Position numbers and translations under genes: made by a program. Positions 61,368 through 64,000 of a stretch of DNA of 64,000 bases are shown one piece after another (positions within the stretch are counted from its first letter, which is position 1; every line of letters begins with the position of its first letter). The notes beneath the pieces were generated by a model. The model did not search any database and was not told where the DNA came from. It was given only the letters and a program-made list of their open reading frames with translations. The DNA is from SZUA-35 sp037969565 (GTDB lineage Bacteria; Actinomycetota; Acidimicrobiia; Acidimicrobiales; SZUA-35). The stretch is taken from contig JBBKXQ010000049.1 of assembly GCA_037969565.1 (NCBI GenBank), positions 1 to 64,000 on the forward strand. The letters are read 5' to 3'.

Positions 61368-62714
61368 TCAGGCCAACTGAAATTCTGGGGAGAGGAGGGG
61401 TAGCAGGAGGAGGCCGCTGCGGCGGGCCCAGCTGTCCTCGGTGTCGAGATACTGGCGAATTGCCGTCCAGGTGGACGAGCTGGGGTTGGTGATGCCGTAG
61501 CGGTCGAGGACCATTTGGAGGTGAGCGTCGAGTGCCGCCGGCGTGGGGTTCTTCCCGAGTTGTTTGTCTTCTGCATCGAACACGATGTGTGCTTCGTACA
61601 GCCTCCAGCGCAAGGTGCTGGCGAAGCTCGATCTCCCCCAGGTGGCCGACGAGGAAATCCAGTATTCGTTCGACTTCCAGCCTGCGACGTGCGGCGGCCG
61701 GAACGGTTCTTGGCCCATCGCTCGAAGCGACCACTGCGGGTTGGCCATCGAGCAGCTCGCGCCCGTGTGACGCATCGCAGCCACGGCGTATTCGACCGGG
61801 CTACGAATGAGTCCCTGCTTGGCCTGCGTCGAGCGGAATTGCGGATGCAGGAAGATGGATCGAAGGAGGTCCGTGATGTTCAACGTCGCGGCGAAATTGG
61901 TCGAGATGGAGTCGACAACGGCCTGCTCGGGGTTGGGGTAGGCCATGAACGACCAGAGTTTGCGGGCGATGAACCGGGCGGCCACCGTCCGCTTGCGATC
62001 GAGAATCAAGTTGATGATGTCGGGCCCGTCCCAGCTGCCCGTTTGTCCGAAAAACGTCTTCGAGCCACCGTCATGTCGCTCGGGGAAATACTGGTAGACC
62101 GAATCAACGTCCTTGTTGATGCCGTGTCCGGTCCACGCTCGGGCCGACTCTCGAACGTCGTCCTCGCTGTAGTTGTCGACGCCGAGGGTGAAGAGTTCCA
62201 TGAGCTCGCGGGCGAAGTTCTCGTTGGGTGAACCCACCTTGTTCTGGTCGTTGTCGAGATAGGCGAGCATGGCCGGTTGGAGCGCAGCCCGCCTTGTCAG
62301 TTCACGGAAGTCGCCGAGGCCATGGGTCCGAAAGAGCTGGTTCTGGTCGAACATCGCCTGGTGATCGCCGACCTTGTGCAACGAGCTGCAGAAGTGGCCG
62401 TGCCAGAACAGCACCATCTTCTCCACGATCGGGGACTGGGTGGTTCGGGCCCTCTCGAGCCAGAACCAGACCATCTCGACGTAGCGGGCGTAGTGGCCGG
62501 CGCTGTCGTTCATCAGATCGGTGGGTACACCGACCGATGGATCGACGGCCCTCGATGGATCGAGCACCGATTCCACGGCGACTTCCCAGTCGAGTGGTGT
62601 GAGGGCGGAGATCTCGGCGGGAAGGGCAGCGAATCCAGATCGTCGCAGCAAATGTGCGATGTCGCGGGGGTCTGACGGCATGGCAATGAGTAACGACACC
62701 CAAGCCCCGGACAT
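61368..62714 (-). CDS. DUF1800 family protein
   Basis: A DUF1800 protein of about 448 residues. IAHLLRRSGFAA, FWHGHFCSS, PNENFARELMELFTLGVDNYSEDDV and PVEYAVAAMRHTG are family signatures. Start may be the ATG at 62681 (MPSDPRD), giving 437 residues, and has better conservation than the first 11 codons. DUF1800 and DUF1501 genes occur together in many bacteria, with the DUF1501 protein exported; no activity is established. Confidence 0.9.
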   Translation of the reverse strand: MSGAWVSLLIAMPSDPRDIAHLLRRSGFAALPAEISALTPLDWEVAVESVLDPSRAVDPSVGVPTDLMNDSAGHYARYVEMVWFWLERARTTQSPIVEKMVLFWHGHFCSSLHKVGDHQAMFDQNQLFRTHGLGDFRELTRRAALQPAMLAYLDNDQNKVGSPNENFARELMELFTLGVDNYSEDDVRESARAWTGHGINKDVDSVYQYFPERHDGGSKTFFGQTGSWDGPDIINLILDRKRTVAARFIARKLWSFMAYPNPEQAVVDSISTNFAATLNITDLLRSIFLHPQFRSTQAKQGLIRSPVEYAVAAMRHTGASCSMANPQWSLRAMGQEPFRPPHVAGWKSNEYWISSSATWGRSSFASTLRWRLYEAHIVFDAEDKQLGKNPTPAALDAHLQMVLDRYGITNPSSSTWTAIRQYLDTEDSWARRSGLLLLPLLSPEFQLA

Positions 62715-62730
62715 TAAGCGGAGATGTCGG

Positions 62731-62757
62731 AAAAATTGGCTGATCGGATCAGGCCAA
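62731..62757 (-). terminator. Rho-independent terminator of pncB
   Basis: Read on the minus strand: TTGGCCTGAT-CCG-ATCAGCCAA, a stem of nine pairs with one bulge and a 3-base loop, followed directly by TTTTT. It lies 10 bp past the pncB stop and separates it from the DUF1800 operon. Confidence 0.85.
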
Positions 62758-62766
62758 ATGAGTCAT

Positions 62767-64000
62767 TCAGCTCAGCTCGCGGATGAGCCGCTGCTTCAGC
62801 TCCCAGAGCTCCTGGGTGAGCGACACGTGGTAGCGGTGCGGATTGACCAGCCGTCGAACGCCTGGATCGAGACATTCCAGATCGGCCACACGACGAGCCC
62901 GCATCGTCTCGAGCCCCACCGGCTCGCTCTGGATCTTCCCCTCACAGAGCACGGTTTCGAGGAGGGGCTCCATTTTCGACACTCGGCCGGAGCGAAGGAC
63001 ACGCACGGTTTGAGGCTCCACCGGGTGTTGCAGAATCAACGAACCATGACCATCGGTTGAATCCTCCGGGTTCGAACCGCGAACCGCCAGGAGGTCGGCG
63101 GTGGAACGGCCCCGCTCGTCATAGACCCGGTACACGTCCTTGTCGCCCGGGTTCGCAGTTTTCGCCGGAGTGTCGGACAGCTTCATCGCCGGTTGGAGTT
63201 GGTTGCCATCGCTGATGGCCACCAGCTTGTAGACACCGTCGAGATAGGCCTGGCCCTGGGATGCACTGAGTTTCGATCCGGCGCCCATGACGAGCCGAGA
63301 GATCAATTGGCGAGAATCCATGCCGTAGCGAGGTGCCTCCTGATCGATCTGGGCCAGGATCTGGAAGACAGCGAGTTCGTCGAGACCCGACGACAGCACG
63401 ATGGTGGTTTGGTCGAAGCCGGCCTCGTTGAGGAGCTCGGCCGACTTGATGGCCAGGTAGGCGAGGTCGCCGGAGTCGAGGCGAATACCGGCCGGCTCGT
63501 GACCCTTGGCTCGCAGTTCGTGGAAGACGGTGATGGCGTGAGGAATGCCGCTGTTGAGAGTGTCGATGGTGTCGACGAGCAGGAGGCAGTCATCGGGATA
63601 GGTATCGGCGTAGGCCCGAAAGGCCCCGAGTTCGCCCTCACCCAGTGCCATGAAAGCCTGCACCAACGAGTGGGCGTGGGTGCCGCGAGGGGCGATTCCC
63701 ATCACGTGGGAAAGCCCGACGTTCGACGAATATTCCGCCCCGCCGATGAGGGCGGCCCGTCCTGCCGCATTGCCCCCGAAATGAGCCGAGCGGCGAAGTC
63801 CGAACTCGAGCACCGGTTGCCCTCTCGATGCCTCAGCGAGTCGAGAGGCCTTCGTGGCAATCAACGTCTGGAAGTTGAGATGGTTCAGAAGTGAGGTTTC
63901 GAGGATCTGGGCCATGGCCAGGGGACCCTCGATGATCGCGACGGGGACATTGGCATGCACGACGCGGCCTTCCGGCATGGCCCGAATGGTGATTCCGTCG
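62767..64000 (-). CDS. pncB: Nicotinate phosphoribosyltransferase, 5' end beyond window
   Basis: The C-terminal 411 residues of nicotinate phosphoribosyltransferase, which makes nicotinate mononucleotide from nicotinate and PRPP in NAD salvage. Signatures: the LLNHLNFQTLIATKASR helix, FGLRRS with the phosphate-binding Arg, GTHAHSLVQAF with its phosphorylatable His, VDTIDTLNSG, GIRLDSGDLAYLA and VMGAGSKLSASQG. The frame runs off the right edge (DGITIRAMP before the first Met in view), so the start is not seen. Ends in a strong terminator. Confidence 0.95.
   Translation of the reverse strand, partial: DGITIRAMPEGRVVHANVPVAIIEGPLAMAQILETSLLNHLNFQTLIATKASRLAEASRGQPVLEFGLRRSAHFGGNAAGRAALIGGAEYSSNVGLSHVMGIAPRGTHAHSLVQAFMALGEGELGAFRAYADTYPDDCLLLVDTIDTLNSGIPHAITVFHELRAKGHEPAGIRLDSGDLAYLAIKSAELLNEAGFDQTTIVLSSGLDELAVFQILAQIDQEAPRYGMDSRQLISRLVMGAGSKLSASQGQAYLDGVYKLVAISDGNQLQPAMKLSDTPAKTANPGDKDVYRVYDERGRSTADLLAVRGSNPEDSTDGHGSLILQHPVEPQTVRVLRSGRVSKMEPLLETVLCEGKIQSEPVGLETMRARRVADLECLDPGVRRLVNPHRYHVSLTQELWELKQRLIRELS

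Noticed and set aside
63060..63085. GGGTTCGAACC as a tRNA T-arm
   Set aside because: It lies inside the conserved coding sequence of pncB and no acceptor or anticodon stem surrounds it.

Overview
The window is high-GC, densely coded bacterial chromosome with frequent GTG/TTG starts, 4-base ATGA/GTGA gene overlaps and a non-thermophilic actinobacterial gene set. A conservon (sensor kinase, roadblock, DUF742, GTPase), two DUF4214 secreted proteins, a membrane pyrophosphatase and many acyl-CoA and short-chain dehydrogenase type genes suggest an actinobacterium, most likely of the class Acidimicrobiia (Ilumatobacter-like). That placement is inference from gene content, not from a marker gene. I see no phage, insertion sequence, CRISPR array, rRNA or tRNA.

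Layout. 1-4.2 kb: an MFS transporter cut by the window edge, a glycerophosphodiesterase coupled to a gamma-glutamyltransferase-like enzyme, and a DUF5522/enoyl-CoA hydratase pair. 4.2-6.6 kb: a small unknown protein coupled to an alpha/beta hydrolase, then a nitroreductase/SDR pair. 6.7-11.7 kb: a complete four-gene conservon with a divergent DUF4388 gene and an XRE regulator. 11.8-22.5 kb: glutamate synthase (gltB-gltD), M18 aminopeptidase, membrane pyrophosphatase with a strong terminator, and a divergent glutamate-dehydrogenase-like protein. 22.5-32.6 kb: two back-to-back zinc peptidases, an operon of an S51-peptidase/CysRS-tail fusion, PsuG and an acyltransferase, a lipoprotein S33 peptidase, a HAD phosphatase, a fatty acid desaturase and a flavodoxin.

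32.7-36.8 kb: a SelW-like selenoprotein read through an in-frame TGA and coupled to a SpoU rRNA/tRNA methyltransferase; a HugZ-like gene that reads far into the antisense strand of that methyltransferase; an acyl-CoA ligase; and a SRPBCC protein. 36.8-40.5 kb: a propeller-like unknown and a small metal-response unit (MerR regulator, thioredoxin-like protein, frameshifted FAD disulfide oxidoreductase) with two matching MerR-type operators. 40.5-51.7 kb: class V aminotransferase, aldose epimerase, phosphotransferase, a six-copy 16-bp tandem repeat, a pterin dehydratase-VOC fusion, small membrane proteins, TrkA-TrkH potassium uptake, acyl-CoA dehydrogenase, homocysteine methyltransferase and a second enoyl-CoA hydratase. 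51.7-64 kb: a Snf2 helicase with a small partner, an HD protein, an orphan molybdopterin oxidoreductase, a ferritin-like membrane protein, a DUF1800/DUF1501-DUF4214 secretion pair, and nicotinate phosphoribosyltransferase (cut by the right edge) with its own terminator.

The most notable item is the selenoprotein gene near 32.7 kb: codon 16 is TGA exactly where the family has the second redox cysteine, and a bacterial SECIS-type hairpin lies directly downstream. No selA, selB, selC or selD is in the window, so the Sec machinery must be looked for elsewhere. Also worth attention are the S51/CysRS fusion, the deep antisense overlap, and a recurring habit of short 11-18 bp tandem repeats, several of which contain a gene's stop codon.
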